From assembly GCA_937941715.1 (NCBI GenBank), contig CALDGX010000133.1, forward strand, positions 1-64,000: 64,000 nt of DNA. Reading direction: 5' to 3'. A program made the translations under genes and the position numbers. The DNA comes from an uncultured Chloracidobacterium sp. (lineage in GTDB: Bacteria; Acidobacteriota; Blastocatellia; Pyrinomonadales; Pyrinomonadaceae). The stretch's first letter is position 1. Each line of letters starts with the position of its first letter. Positions 51,001-59,277 of the stretch are shown here, piece after piece. The notes under the pieces are model-generated. The model was not told the DNA's origin, did no database searches, and saw nothing but the letters and a program-made list of their open reading frames with translations.

Positions 51001-51860
51001 TCCGACGTTCGCAGCTCCAACATTGAGATTTCCGGCGGACATTGATAACGGACCGGTAGAACGACCGTCCCGATCCCGCGCGTGATGTAGATCTGGGCTT
51101 CCTTTCTCCGATGCAGCCCGCTCGAGAGCTTTCGCCGTGGCAATATCCGCTTTTCTTCGTCCCGGATCTTGATCTGGCCTCCGTGAGTGTGGCCGCTGAG
51201 CGTTAGATCTATGCCCGCCCGGACGGCCTGGCGAAAGATGATCGGATTGTGTGCGAGAAGCATCTTCAATTCGTCCGGAAATGAACCGCGCATAGCAGCC
51301 GCAACGTCCGTCTTTCCGACCATGTAATCGTCTACGCCTGCCAACCAGAATGATGCTCCGCGGGCCTCGACCCGCAGACCCTCATTAACGAGCATCTTGA
51401 TGCCCTCGCCGCGGAACATTTTCGTGACGAGATCGGCGTCGGTCCAATGATCGTGGTTGCCGAGACAAGCGTAAACGCCGAACTTTGCTTTTAATCTGGC
51501 CAACGCCGCGGCGACCGGCGCGACATATTCGCGTTCGTGCGAGACATAGTCGCCCGTAAGCACGAACATATCGGGACGCAGCCGATTGGCTACCTTGATC
51601 ACACGTTCGATGTGATCGAGGCCCGTAAAAGGACTGTGGTGAATATCGGAAAGGTGAATTATCTTGAAACCGTCAAGCCGTTTCGGCAATCGGCGCAAAC
51701 GTATCTCGACCCGTTCAAGCGAAAGGCTGGTCGCCTCGTCCATAGCGAGCTTTGCCTTTTTTGACCAGTTTCCGGCGATTGTCCGCAGCGGAGCCTCAGA
51801 GGCAACGTATGCGTTGATCCTTTCCGTTAATTTGACCCTTTTCGGCAAAACAGCACTCAT
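50997..51860 (-). CDS. YkuE-like metallophosphoesterase
   Basis: A 287-residue calcineurin-type phosphoesterase. The metal-binding motifs occur in order: IHLSDIHHS (about residue 71), LTGDYV (about 101), LGNHDHW (about 133), and GHTHGGQ (about 223). The overall layout matches the YkuE-like group, which acts on membrane-lipid headgroups or related phosphoesters. The N-terminus lacks a clear signal peptide or membrane helix, unlike some YkuE members. It overlaps pgsA by 4 bp, which fits a role in phospholipid metabolism, but the substrate is not shown. ATG at 51860. Confidence 0.88.
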   Translation of the reverse strand: MSAVLPKRVKLTERINAYVASEAPLRTIAGNWSKKAKLAMDEATSLSLERVEIRLRRLPKRLDGFKIIHLSDIHHSPFTGLDHIERVIKVANRLRPDMFVLTGDYVSHEREYVAPVAAALARLKAKFGVYACLGNHDHWTDADLVTKMFRGEGIKMLVNEGLRVEARGASFWLAGVDDYMVGKTDVAAAMRGSFPDELKMLLAHNPIIFRQAVRAGIDLTLSGHTHGGQIKIRDEEKRILPRRKLSSGLHRRKEAQIYITRGIGTVVLPVRYQCPPEISMLELRTSE

Positions 51861-51907
51861 CGTTAGTGTCGAGATTATATATGGCGGCGAGGTAAATTAC
51901 AACGATA

Positions 51908-53113
51908 TCATTCGCCGACGACCTTAAGGAATTTGCGCTTACCGACCTGCAGCAGGATGCCATCGCCGCCCACAATAATCTCGGCGTTTGCCGCTGACGC
52001 CTTTTCATTGTTGACCTTCACGCCGCCCTGTTCGATCAGGCGTCTTGCCTCGCCTTTTGATCCGGCAAGGCCGGTGTCCGCAAGCAGTTGCGAAAGCATA
52101 TACGTACCGGCCTCGATCGTTTTTTCATCGATCTCGTCAGGCACCTCTTTATGGACAAATCGTTTAACAAATTCATCCTCGGCGGCATCGGCCGCGGCCT
52201 GCGAATGAAAATCCTTAATGATGAGTTTGGCGAGTCTCACTTTCAGATCACGGGGATTCTCGCCATTTTCGACATCAGATCTCAGCCCGGAGATCTCGGT
52301 CGAGGTAAGGTCCGTCAGCAACTCGTAGTACTTCCACATCAGGTCGTCTGATATCGACATGACCTTGCCGAACATCTCATTCGGTGCTTCGTCGATGCCG
52401 ATGTAATTGTTCAGCGATTTCGACATCTTATTGACGCCGTCCAACCCCTCGAGCAGCGGTGTCGTGATGATCACCTGAGGTTCCTGATCGAATTCACGCT
52501 GCAGATTGCGGCCCATCAAAAGGTTAAATTTCTGATCAGTCCCGCCGAGTTCGACATCGGCTTCGAGAGCGACCGAGTCATAACCCTGCACCAGCGGATA
52601 AAGCAGCTCGTGAAGTGAGATCGGCTTTTCCTCGTTCATCCGCTTGGTAAAATCGTCGCGCTCGAGGATCTGTTTGACCGTCGTTTTGGCACAGAGCTTT
52701 ACAAAATCGGCGGCAGTAAATTTGTCGAGCCACTCACCGTTGAACCGCAGCTCGGTCTTCCCCGGATCGAGCAGCTTGAACATCTGCCGCTTGTACGTCT
52801 CGGCGTTGGCGTTGACCTCTTCGCGTGAGAGCGGCGGCCGCGTGACGTTCTTACCCGACGGATCGCCGATCATCCCGGTAAAATCACCGATCAGGAAAAT
52901 GACCGTGTGGCCAAGGTCTTGAAACGCCTTGAGTTTTCGGATCACAACCGTGTGTCCGACGTGTATGTCCGGGGCGGTCGGATCGAGCCCGAGTTTTACG
53001 CGCAGCGGCTTGCCGGTCTTTTCGGATCTTTCCAATTTCTTGCGCAGGTCCTCTTCCCGGATCAGATCGACCGTGCCTTTCTTCAAAAATTCAAGTTGTT
53101 CGTCAATGGTCAT
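51908..53113 (-). CDS. tyrS: Tyrosyl-tRNA synthetase
   Basis: A 401-residue class I aminoacyl-tRNA synthetase that attaches tyrosine to tRNA-Tyr. The HIGH-type motif is HVGHT at residues 51-55, and the KMSKS loop is DGVNKMSKSLNNYIG (about 228). The tyrosine-binding segment FNLLMGRNLQREF and the VQGYDSVALEADVELGGTDQKFN block are typical of the TyrRS-Z group. An S4 RNA-binding domain lies at the C-terminus (about 340-401, GEARRLIEQGGVKVNNEKAS). All motifs are intact. It is transcribed in the same direction as the GNAT gene upstream, 13 bp away. Confidence 0.96.
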   Translation of the reverse strand: MTIDEQLEFLKKGTVDLIREEDLRKKLERSEKTGKPLRVKLGLDPTAPDIHVGHTVVIRKLKAFQDLGHTVIFLIGDFTGMIGDPSGKNVTRPPLSREEVNANAETYKRQMFKLLDPGKTELRFNGEWLDKFTAADFVKLCAKTTVKQILERDDFTKRMNEEKPISLHELLYPLVQGYDSVALEADVELGGTDQKFNLLMGRNLQREFDQEPQVIITTPLLEGLDGVNKMSKSLNNYIGIDEAPNEMFGKVMSISDDLMWKYYELLTDLTSTEISGLRSDVENGENPRDLKVRLAKLIIKDFHSQAAADAAEDEFVKRFVHKEVPDEIDEKTIEAGTYMLSQLLADTGLAGSKGEARRLIEQGGVKVNNEKASAANAEIIVGGDGILLQVGKRKFLKVVGE

Positions 53114-53126
53114 GGTAAAACGGCAA

Positions 53127-53624
53127 TTATAACTTACGGTACATTATGTACGCATTCGTCAGGCCATTTTTTGCGTGAAACATAGCATCGGGGATCTCGC
53201 CGATTATTTCAAAGCCGATGTCCTGCCATAGCTTTACGGCGTAGGTGTTCGATTTGACGACGAAGTTGAATTGCATCGCCGTAAAGCCGAGACGGCGGGC
53301 TTCGTCGAGGGACCAAAGGCCGATCTGTTTGCCGATTCCATTGCCGTGAGCATGCGGTGCGACCATGTACGCGGCGTTCGCCACATGTTTGCCGAGCCCC
53401 GGCTGATTTGCCTTCAGCCAAAATGTCGCGACGATCTCACCATCTTCGACCGCAACATAGTTGTGCTTATCCGGCGTAAACCAGAACGCCATCATCTCGT
53501 CTTCCGTTGCGTCCGGAGCAAATACATATGTATCGCCGCCGGCGATCACGGACTTGATTATCTGCCAGATCGCGGGTTTGTCCCGATCTGATGCCGGTCG
53601 AATCTTTAGCAGATCAGGGAACAT
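53127..53624 (-). CDS. GNAT family N-acetyltransferase
   Basis: A 165-residue acetyl-CoA-dependent N-acetyltransferase fold. It begins LKIRPASDRDKPAIWQII (strand 1 and helix 1). The acetyl-CoA loop is AYMVAPHAHGNGIGKQIG (about residues 80-97, the R/Q-x-x-G-x-G/A-type motif), followed by the helix LWSLDEARRLGFTAMQFNFVVKSNTYAVKLWQDIGFEIIGEIPDAMF. The substrate is unknown. The ATG at 53624 overlaps the end of the large secreted-protein gene by 11 bp; an in-frame TTG at 53660 is the alternative. Confidence 0.85.
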   Translation of the reverse strand: MFPDLLKIRPASDRDKPAIWQIIKSVIAGGDTYVFAPDATEDEMMAFWFTPDKHNYVAVEDGEIVATFWLKANQPGLGKHVANAAYMVAPHAHGNGIGKQIGLWSLDEARRLGFTAMQFNFVVKSNTYAVKLWQDIGFEIIGEIPDAMFHAKNGLTNAYIMYRKL

Positions 53625-56600
53625 ATGCGCTTGGCGTCGGAATATCACCCGCGGCTCCAAATGCCTGGATCAATGTGCCCGCGGTCGATCGCTGGATGTA
53701 CCAAGTAACGTTTGTCGGCCTGAAAACGCCCGCGTCGATCTTTCCGTCACCGTCGTAATCGCCGGGAACCGGAGTGTCACCGGTCGCACCAAACGGAAAC
53801 GCGAAAAAGGTCAGATCCTCGGATCGCAAAACGAACCAATTGCCGTTCGACGGCCGCCAAAACGCTACGTCGGCCTTTCCATCGCCTGTAAAATCGCCCT
53901 GCACCGGCCTGTCGGTCGATCCGCCGAACTGTAATGCAAGTACCGATGCGTTCGAACTTCGTCGGATCCACCATTCCGATGCGGCACCGTTCGGGCGAAA
54001 CACCGCAACATCGGCCTTTCCGTCACCGTCATAATCGGCGACAGTCGGCTTGTCGCCGGCCGCTCCGAATGTGAGTATGTCAGTGCCGCCACCCGATTTG
54101 TTCACAAACCAGTTTAGCGTAGATGGACGAAATACTGCCGGATCCGCTTTACCGTCGCCATCAAAATCCGCCGGGATCGGGACATCATTACCCGCCCCGA
54201 ATGGAAAGGCAAAGAAAGTGAAATCCTCACTGCGCAGTATGAACCAATTGCCATTCGACGGTCGCCAAAAAGCGATGTCGGATCTTCCGTCGCCGGTGTA
54301 ATCCGCCGGAACCATTTTATCTGACGATGTCCCGAACTGGGTCGCAAAATTACTGCCGTTCGACGACCGCATCAGCCACCATTCACCCGGGCCGGGACGG
54401 AAGATCGATATGTCCGTCTTATTATCACCGTCGTAGTCGAACGGAGCTCGCGACATCGGTGAATTCGCACTCAAAGTCAGCGAATACGATCCCGTTTCGC
54501 CCGCCGCGAATGAGTTGGCGAGTATTGTGTAAGTACCTGTCGAAGGTAAGGTCAAAAATCCGGATGCCGGAATCCGAGCGTTGTTGCCGCCGCCACTATT
54601 GTTGTCCTGCGCAACAAGAGTTCCGCCTGGATAACTGCCTTGATAAAGAAAGAGATAGGAATTAAATTGGGACGAGTTCATAGCAATCGAGATCTGCTGT
54701 CCCGCCGTCCCGTTAAAGGTATAGGCATCGTAGAAAGAGCTATCAGTGAAGGTGCAATCGCCCGACTGGAGATTGCCGCTCGCGGTTTGTCCGAAAGTAA
54801 TCGGCGAAGCCGGTGGGCAACCCCCGCTTTCGTCGTTCTGGATCGTGCCGAGTGCCTGACTATCTGCGATTCCAGCGTTTGTCGGGTTTGATAAATTGAC
54901 GAAAAAGCTTTCGTTCGGCTCGATCGTCGTGTCGCCATTGACCAAAATTGTGATCGTTTTCGCGGTTTCATTCGGATTAAAAGTGAGTGCTGATGCACCG
55001 ACCGCAATATAATCGCTGCCACCGGTTGCTGTGCCGTCGGCGGTCTGATAACTGACCGTTACGGTTTGCGGGCTGGCGGCGGAAAGATTGACGTTGAACA
55101 CGAAGGCGGTCGTGCCGCTGTTCCCTTCGTTCTGTGAAACGTCCGAAATCGAAATTGCCGGAATGGGAACGCCTTGCGCTTCAAACGCGCCGATGTCCGG
55201 TGTGTTTGTACTTTGGATATTATCGTCGTAAGAGCGAACTAAACCGCGTTGGTCGGTCAGTTCTGCGTTGACGATCCATGCATTGGGGCTGTTAATTGCG
55301 GGACTCGTAGCCGAAGCGATCGCATGGGTCGGAGTCGGGCCGCCGTTGTCCGCAAGCGGCGAGAGCTGTGGATTAAGCGGATTTCCCGGCGCTCCGACTC
55401 GATTATTACCGGCGAAAACGATCGTCCCTGGATTGCCGATCAGGCCAGAAAACGCGGTGATATTAGAGGAGCCGGATTCCGCGATATCCGGAGTTGTTAC
55501 ATTGTTGGCGTTGCCCGCAACGATCGTGCTGAACAGATCTATAACTCCGCTTGTGCGGCGCAAACCTCCCACACTGTTCGTCCCGGCTGTCGTGTTGTTA
55601 GTGATCGTGGAATTCTCAATTTTCGCCAGAGTTGTCGGAGTCGAACCTGCGAACCGGATCCCGCCCGCATTGTTGTTTCCGACGTTCGCACTGTTTCCGC
55701 TGACGGTCGAACTAATGACGTTAAGTGCTCCACGACTGTCGATGCCGCCGCCCGTGTCGCCGTTGATTGCAGTGTTGTTGGAAATAGTGCTTTGAAAAAC
55801 GGTCAAAGTTCCAAGGTTGCCGTTAAAGATGCCCCCTCCGAGTGTCCCGAGGCTGTTTTTTACGTGGCATTGCGATACGGTTAGGTTCCCGTTGTTCGAG
55901 ATAGCGCCGCCAGCGCCGCTCGACGGAAAGCCGTTCGAGATCGTCAATCCCTGCAGGATCACGGTGAAAACGCCGGTGCTGCTAGTGATTAGAACCCGAT
56001 TCGCGCTATTGCCCGAAATCGTCGTCAGATTCGCGCCAGTTCCGAGAATCGCCAGGTTCTTGTTGATGACGAGTTCACCGAGACCGAGAGTGATCGTTTG
56101 AGGCGTATTGAACAACCCGGAGAAATAGACAATGCCGCCCGATGGTGCCGCGGCGATCGCCTCGCGGAGCGAACAATCGGCCACGGTGCAGCTTCCATCG
56201 TTTGTGTCGGCTGTTTTATTGACGATCAATGTGTTTCCGGATTCAAACGAACCGATGTCGGATCCGTTGCCGACGTTTGCAATCGCGGCCACATCGACGG
56301 GACGCAGAGAGCCCCGCTGATCAAAGGTTAGCGGTTCGGCGTCCTGCGGAACCCCGCCTTTATCTAAAGCTGTGCTGCTGCCGAGCAAGCCGTGTGTCGG
56401 CGTATTGCCGCCATAAAGATTTAGCGGTGCAAGTTGCGGACTGAGTAGCGACCCATTCGTACCGGTCTGGTCGAACGGCTGATTAAATGTCGTGACCGCA
56501 CCGCGATTTCCGATAATATTGAAGTTGTCCGAGATGAAAAAGCCGGCGACATCGGGCGTCACGGAATTGTTTACATTACCCGCTATGATACTATTTGCGA

Positions 56601-58104
56601 TCCGCGGCCTATTTACCGAATTCGACGCAAAAACTCCGCTCGCATTGCTCGCTCCGGGCGCGTAATTATTGGTTACGGTGGTGTAGTTTATTGTGGAAGG
56701 GAAAGGAAAGCTCGATCCGACATAAACACCGCCGGCCGAATTCGGCGACGGATCAAAAATGCGATTCCCGCTGATGGTCGAATTTCTCGAATCGAGATAT
56801 CCCAACGCAATGACACCGCCCGCATTTCCCCCAGCGTCTGCATAGGCGAGATTGTTGGTAACTGAGGTTTCATACAGCGCGACCAAGTTACCGTAGATGC
56901 CGCCACCGACTTCGGCTTCATTTTTCGAAACGACGCAATTTTTAAGCGTCAGACTTCCTTCCGAATATATTCCTCCGCCGTTTGTAGCTGATCCGCCGGT
57001 TATCGTCATTCCACTTAGTGTGACGTCGGTAGTACTGCCAGTCATCCGAAAAACACCGTCATACAGAAACGCGTCCGTCAGACCGATTCCTCCAATCGTC
57101 AGTAAATTCGGACCCGGACCTTCAATCGTCAGATTTTTATCAATGCTTAAAATCCCGGTGGGCGGAAACGTCCCCGGCTGAAACACCAGGTAGATAGTTT
57201 GCGGCGTGTTGAAAAGCGGTGAAAATTTGATTTTCCCGCCCGCCGGAATATCATTGATCGCTTCGCGCAAATTGCAATGCGCGAAAGTGCAGCCATTCGA
57301 GTCAACCACGTCGTTGGTCGTGTTGACCACCAACTCGTCAAATGTCATGACCAAATCCCAACCACCGGTCAAGGTGCCGTTGTCGCCCGGCGTATCGTCG
57401 ACCACCAGCAGTTTCCAATCGCCGTTCGGATTGATCCCATTAAAGACGTCGAGGTTCGCCGGGAAGTTCGGGTCGGCGCCTGGACCTGGCGGGTCGAAAA
57501 CGTCGACGTTGAACGATTCGTAGTTGACAGGGCGCGTAACGACCGTGTTTCCAGTTCCGGTCGGTAGCGGTCCATTGTCGCCGATCGCGGTTGCGGCAGA
57601 TTGGTCAAAGGTAAAGAATGTTTGGTCGTTAAATCCCGTACCGCCCGCGTCCGACATCAACATCGTTCCGGCGCCGTTTGGGGCGATCAGATAAATATCA
57701 AGGTCGTCCGCGCGACCGTTTATCAAAGCCCGCAAGTTTACTGTGACTTTTTTGAGTCGCGAACCAGCTGAGTTTACAGTGATGATCGAAGGATACGGCG
57801 AGGCATTCCCGATGCTGGGAATGTTGATCGTCGAATGATTTGAAAAAGTCGTCGGATTGGCGTTAGGGCTGGTCGGCTCCGTTTTGTCGTTGACGGTGAT
57901 CGGCTCAAGACCGCCGGCGATCACCGTCGTCTTTTCGGAGGCGGCTATCTGGTCATCCTTGCCCTGCGCCGAGACAGTTAACGTTCCGTCGGTTGTGAAC
58001 GTAATCCCAGAGAACGCGACTCCCGCAATAATAACTATGGCTATAATCCATCGCACTCTGCCAAATACACCCCGCGGCTTCGAACTCGCTTTTGATCTCG
58101 GCAT
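53614..58104 (-). CDS. Giant secreted CSLREA / Calx-beta / FG-GAP repeat protein
   Basis: A 1,496-residue exported protein. Signal/anchor helix about residues 15-33. Residues about 95-250 resemble a proprotein-convertase P domain (STINIPSIGNASPYPSIITVNSAG through GDWKLLVVDDTPGDNGTLTGGWDLVM). Two CSLREA-type motifs follow (CTFAHCNLREAIND and CTVADCSLREAIAAA), each leading a parallel beta-helix with NGGGIYSEGSLTLKNC-type turns and choice-of-anchor endings. Then come a Calx-beta domain (about 1060-1150), a PPC-like domain (about 1165-1250), and six FG-GAP/VCBS-type repeats (DYDGDGKADVAVFRP). GGGGAG precedes the ATG at 58104, so it is preferred to 58158. Probably an adhesive or surface protein; role unknown. 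Confidence 0.88.
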   Translation of the reverse strand: MPRSKASSKPRGVFGRVRWIIAIVIIAGVAFSGITFTTDGTLTVSAQGKDDQIAASEKTTVIAGGLEPITVNDKTEPTSPNANPTTFSNHSTINIPSIGNASPYPSIITVNSAGSRLKKVTVNLRALINGRADDLDIYLIAPNGAGTMLMSDAGGTGFNDQTFFTFDQSAATAIGDNGPLPTGTGNTVVTRPVNYESFNVDVFDPPGPGADPNFPANLDVFNGINPNGDWKLLVVDDTPGDNGTLTGGWDLVMTFDELVVNTTNDVVDSNGCTFAHCNLREAINDIPAGGKIKFSPLFNTPQTIYLVFQPGTFPPTGILSIDKNLTIEGPGPNLLTIGGIGLTDAFLYDGVFRMTGSTTDVTLSGMTITGGSATNGGGIYSEGSLTLKNCVVSKNEAEVGGGIYGNLVALYETSVTNNLAYADAGGNAGGVIALGYLDSRNSTISGNRIFDPSPNSAGGVYVGSSFPFPSTINYTTVTNNYAPGASNASGVFASNSVNRPRIANSIIAGNVNNSVTPDVAGFFISDNFNIIGNRGAVTTFNQPFDQTGTNGSLLSPQLAPLNLYGGNTPTHGLLGSSTALDKGGVPQDAEPLTFDQRGSLRPVDVAAIANVGNGSDIGSFESGNTLIVNKTADTNDGSCTVADCSLREAIAAAPSGGIVYFSGLFNTPQTITLGLGELVINKNLAILGTGANLTTISGNSANRVLITSSTGVFTVILQGLTISNGFPSSGAGGAISNNGNLTVSQCHVKNSLGTLGGGIFNGNLGTLTVFQSTISNNTAINGDTGGGIDSRGALNVISSTVSGNSANVGNNNAGGIRFAGSTPTTLAKIENSTITNNTTAGTNSVGGLRRTSGVIDLFSTIVAGNANNVTTPDIAESGSSNITAFSGLIGNPGTIVFAGNNRVGAPGNPLNPQLSPLADNGGPTPTHAIASATSPAINSPNAWIVNAELTDQRGLVRSYDDNIQSTNTPDIGAFEAQGVPIPAISISDVSQNEGNSGTTAFVFNVNLSAASPQTVTVSYQTADGTATGGSDYIAVGASALTFNPNETAKTITILVNGDTTIEPNESFFVNLSNPTNAGIADSQALGTIQNDESGGCPPASPITFGQTASGNLQSGDCTFTDSSFYDAYTFNGTAGQQISIAMNSSQFNSYLFLYQGSYPGGTLVAQDNNSGGGNNARIPASGFLTLPSTGTYTILANSFAAGETGSYSLTLSANSPMSRAPFDYDGDNKTDISIFRPGPGEWWLMRSSNGSNFATQFGTSSDKMVPADYTGDGRSDIAFWRPSNGNWFILRSEDFTFFAFPFGAGNDVPIPADFDGDGKADPAVFRPSTLNWFVNKSGGGTDILTFGAAGDKPTVADYDGDGKADVAVFRPNGAASEWWIRRSSNASVLALQFGGSTDRPVQGDFTGDGKADVAFWRPSNGNWFVLRSEDLTFFAFPFGATGDTPVPGDYDGDGKIDAGVFRPTNVTWYIQRSTAGTLIQAFGAAGDIPTPSAYVP

Positions 58105-58188
58105 ACATCTCCCCTGTTTCCAACTCAACTTACGGCGCAGGGAGTTCGCCGCGTCCATGGTCTAAAAATTGACTCTTATTGCATTGGG

Positions 58189-58217
58189 ATAGTATGTCAT
58201 TTCGCTATACAATTCAA
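58189..58217 (-). promoter_or_regulatory. Promoter of the giant CSLREA protein gene
   Basis: On the minus strand TTGAAT (58217-58212), a 17-bp spacer and TACTAT (58194-58189) precede the ATG at 58104 by about 85 bases. Confidence 0.45.
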
Positions 58218-58256
58218 TAAAAAGCTGAGCCGGACGAATGTGGGATCGTGACCGCA

Positions 58257-58276
58257 AGCGAACGTACCAGTTCGCT
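58257..58276. promoter_or_regulatory. Inverted repeat upstream of proC
   Basis: AGCGAAC-N6-GTTCGCT is a perfect 7-6-7 palindrome about 57 bases upstream of the proC start, in the divergent promoter region. It is a candidate operator. Spacing differs from the GAAC-N4-GTTC LexA box, so LexA is not proposed. Confidence 0.35.
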
Positions 58277-58332
58277 ACAGCGCACGCTCGTTCACACTCG
58301 CCTTTCTGTGGTATTGGAACTAGACTTTTATC

Positions 58333-59175
58333 ATGACAATCGAACTGAAAGATCTGCATCTAGCATTTATCGGCTGCGGCGTGATGGGCGAGTCGATGCT
58401 GGCCGGTTTGGTAGTAAACGGGATCGTCGACGCGGTCAATATTTCCGCGAGTCACCCGCGGGAAGATCGGCGCGCCGATCTCGCCGCCAGATACGGCATT
58501 AGAACGTACGAAAGCAATGCCGAGGCCGCCCGTGCACTCGCCGGACATGAGAATTCGGCGGTTGTTTTGTGCGTCAAACCGCAGCGTTTGAAGAAGGTGC
58601 TTGCCGACCTCGATGGCGTCATACATGTCGAGCAGCTTGTCGTCTCGATCGTCGCCGGGGCGACAATCAGTCACTTGGCCCAGGAACTCGGTACGGCAAA
58701 GGTCGTGCGTGCAATGCCCAACACGCCGTCGCAGATCGGTGCCGGCATCACCGCGTGGACATGCACCGAGGCGGTCGGCGGCATCGAGCGCGGACACGTT
58801 CGCGAAATGCTAACTGCACTCGGCAAGGAGCTTTTTGTCGAGACCGAGAACATGATAGATATGGCAACTTCCCTATCGGCTACCGGTCCGACGTACATCT
58901 TTATGGTCATGGAGGCCCTGACAGACGCGGGCGTGCATATGGGATTTTCGCGTGACATGGCCAAGGAACTCGTCCAGGAAACGATGCTTGGTTCTGTCAA
59001 ATTCGCAATGGCATCGCACAAGCACCCCGCCGAACTTCGCAATATGGTGACGTCGCCCGGCGGGACGTCTGCCGAAGCGATCTACCAGATGGAGAAAGGC
59101 AGTCTTCGGACGGTGCTCTCAAAGGCCGTTTATTCGGCATACAAACGGGCGGTCGAACTCGGAAAAAAGAGCTGA
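58333..59175 (+). CDS. proC: Pyrroline-5-carboxylate reductase
   Basis: A 280-residue NAD(P)H-dependent enzyme for the last step of proline synthesis. The Rossmann motif is IGCGVMGESMLAGL (about residues 11-24). The conserved PNTPSQIGAGITAW loop lies at about 129, and the C-terminal helical dimer domain has ATSLSATGPTYIFMVMEALTDAGVHMG and the signature VTSPGGTSAEAIYQMEKGSLRTVL. All motifs are complete and the length is standard. It stands between two large secreted-protein genes sharing the same repeat domain and is probably a monocistronic housekeeping gene. Confidence 0.96.
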   Translation: MTIELKDLHLAFIGCGVMGESMLAGLVVNGIVDAVNISASHPREDRRADLAARYGIRTYESNAEAARALAGHENSAVVLCVKPQRLKKVLADLDGVIHVEQLVVSIVAGATISHLAQELGTAKVVRAMPNTPSQIGAGITAWTCTEAVGGIERGHVREMLTALGKELFVETENMIDMATSLSATGPTYIFMVMEALTDAGVHMGFSRDMAKELVQETMLGSVKFAMASHKHPAELRNMVTSPGGTSAEAIYQMEKGSLRTVLSKAVYSAYKRAVELGKKS

Positions 59176-59277
59176 CTCAGCGATGTTGCGGGCGTTATCG
59201 TACCCAAGTCACAATCGCTGGACGTTCCAGTAATTGAGAGATTTGAGCATTAAGTTCATTTATATAGAGTTACAGTA

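Noticed and set aside
58257..58276. LexA/SOS box at the proC promoter
   Set aside because: The spacer is 6 bases instead of the 4 of the GAAC-N4-GTTC class, and neither neighbour is an SOS gene.
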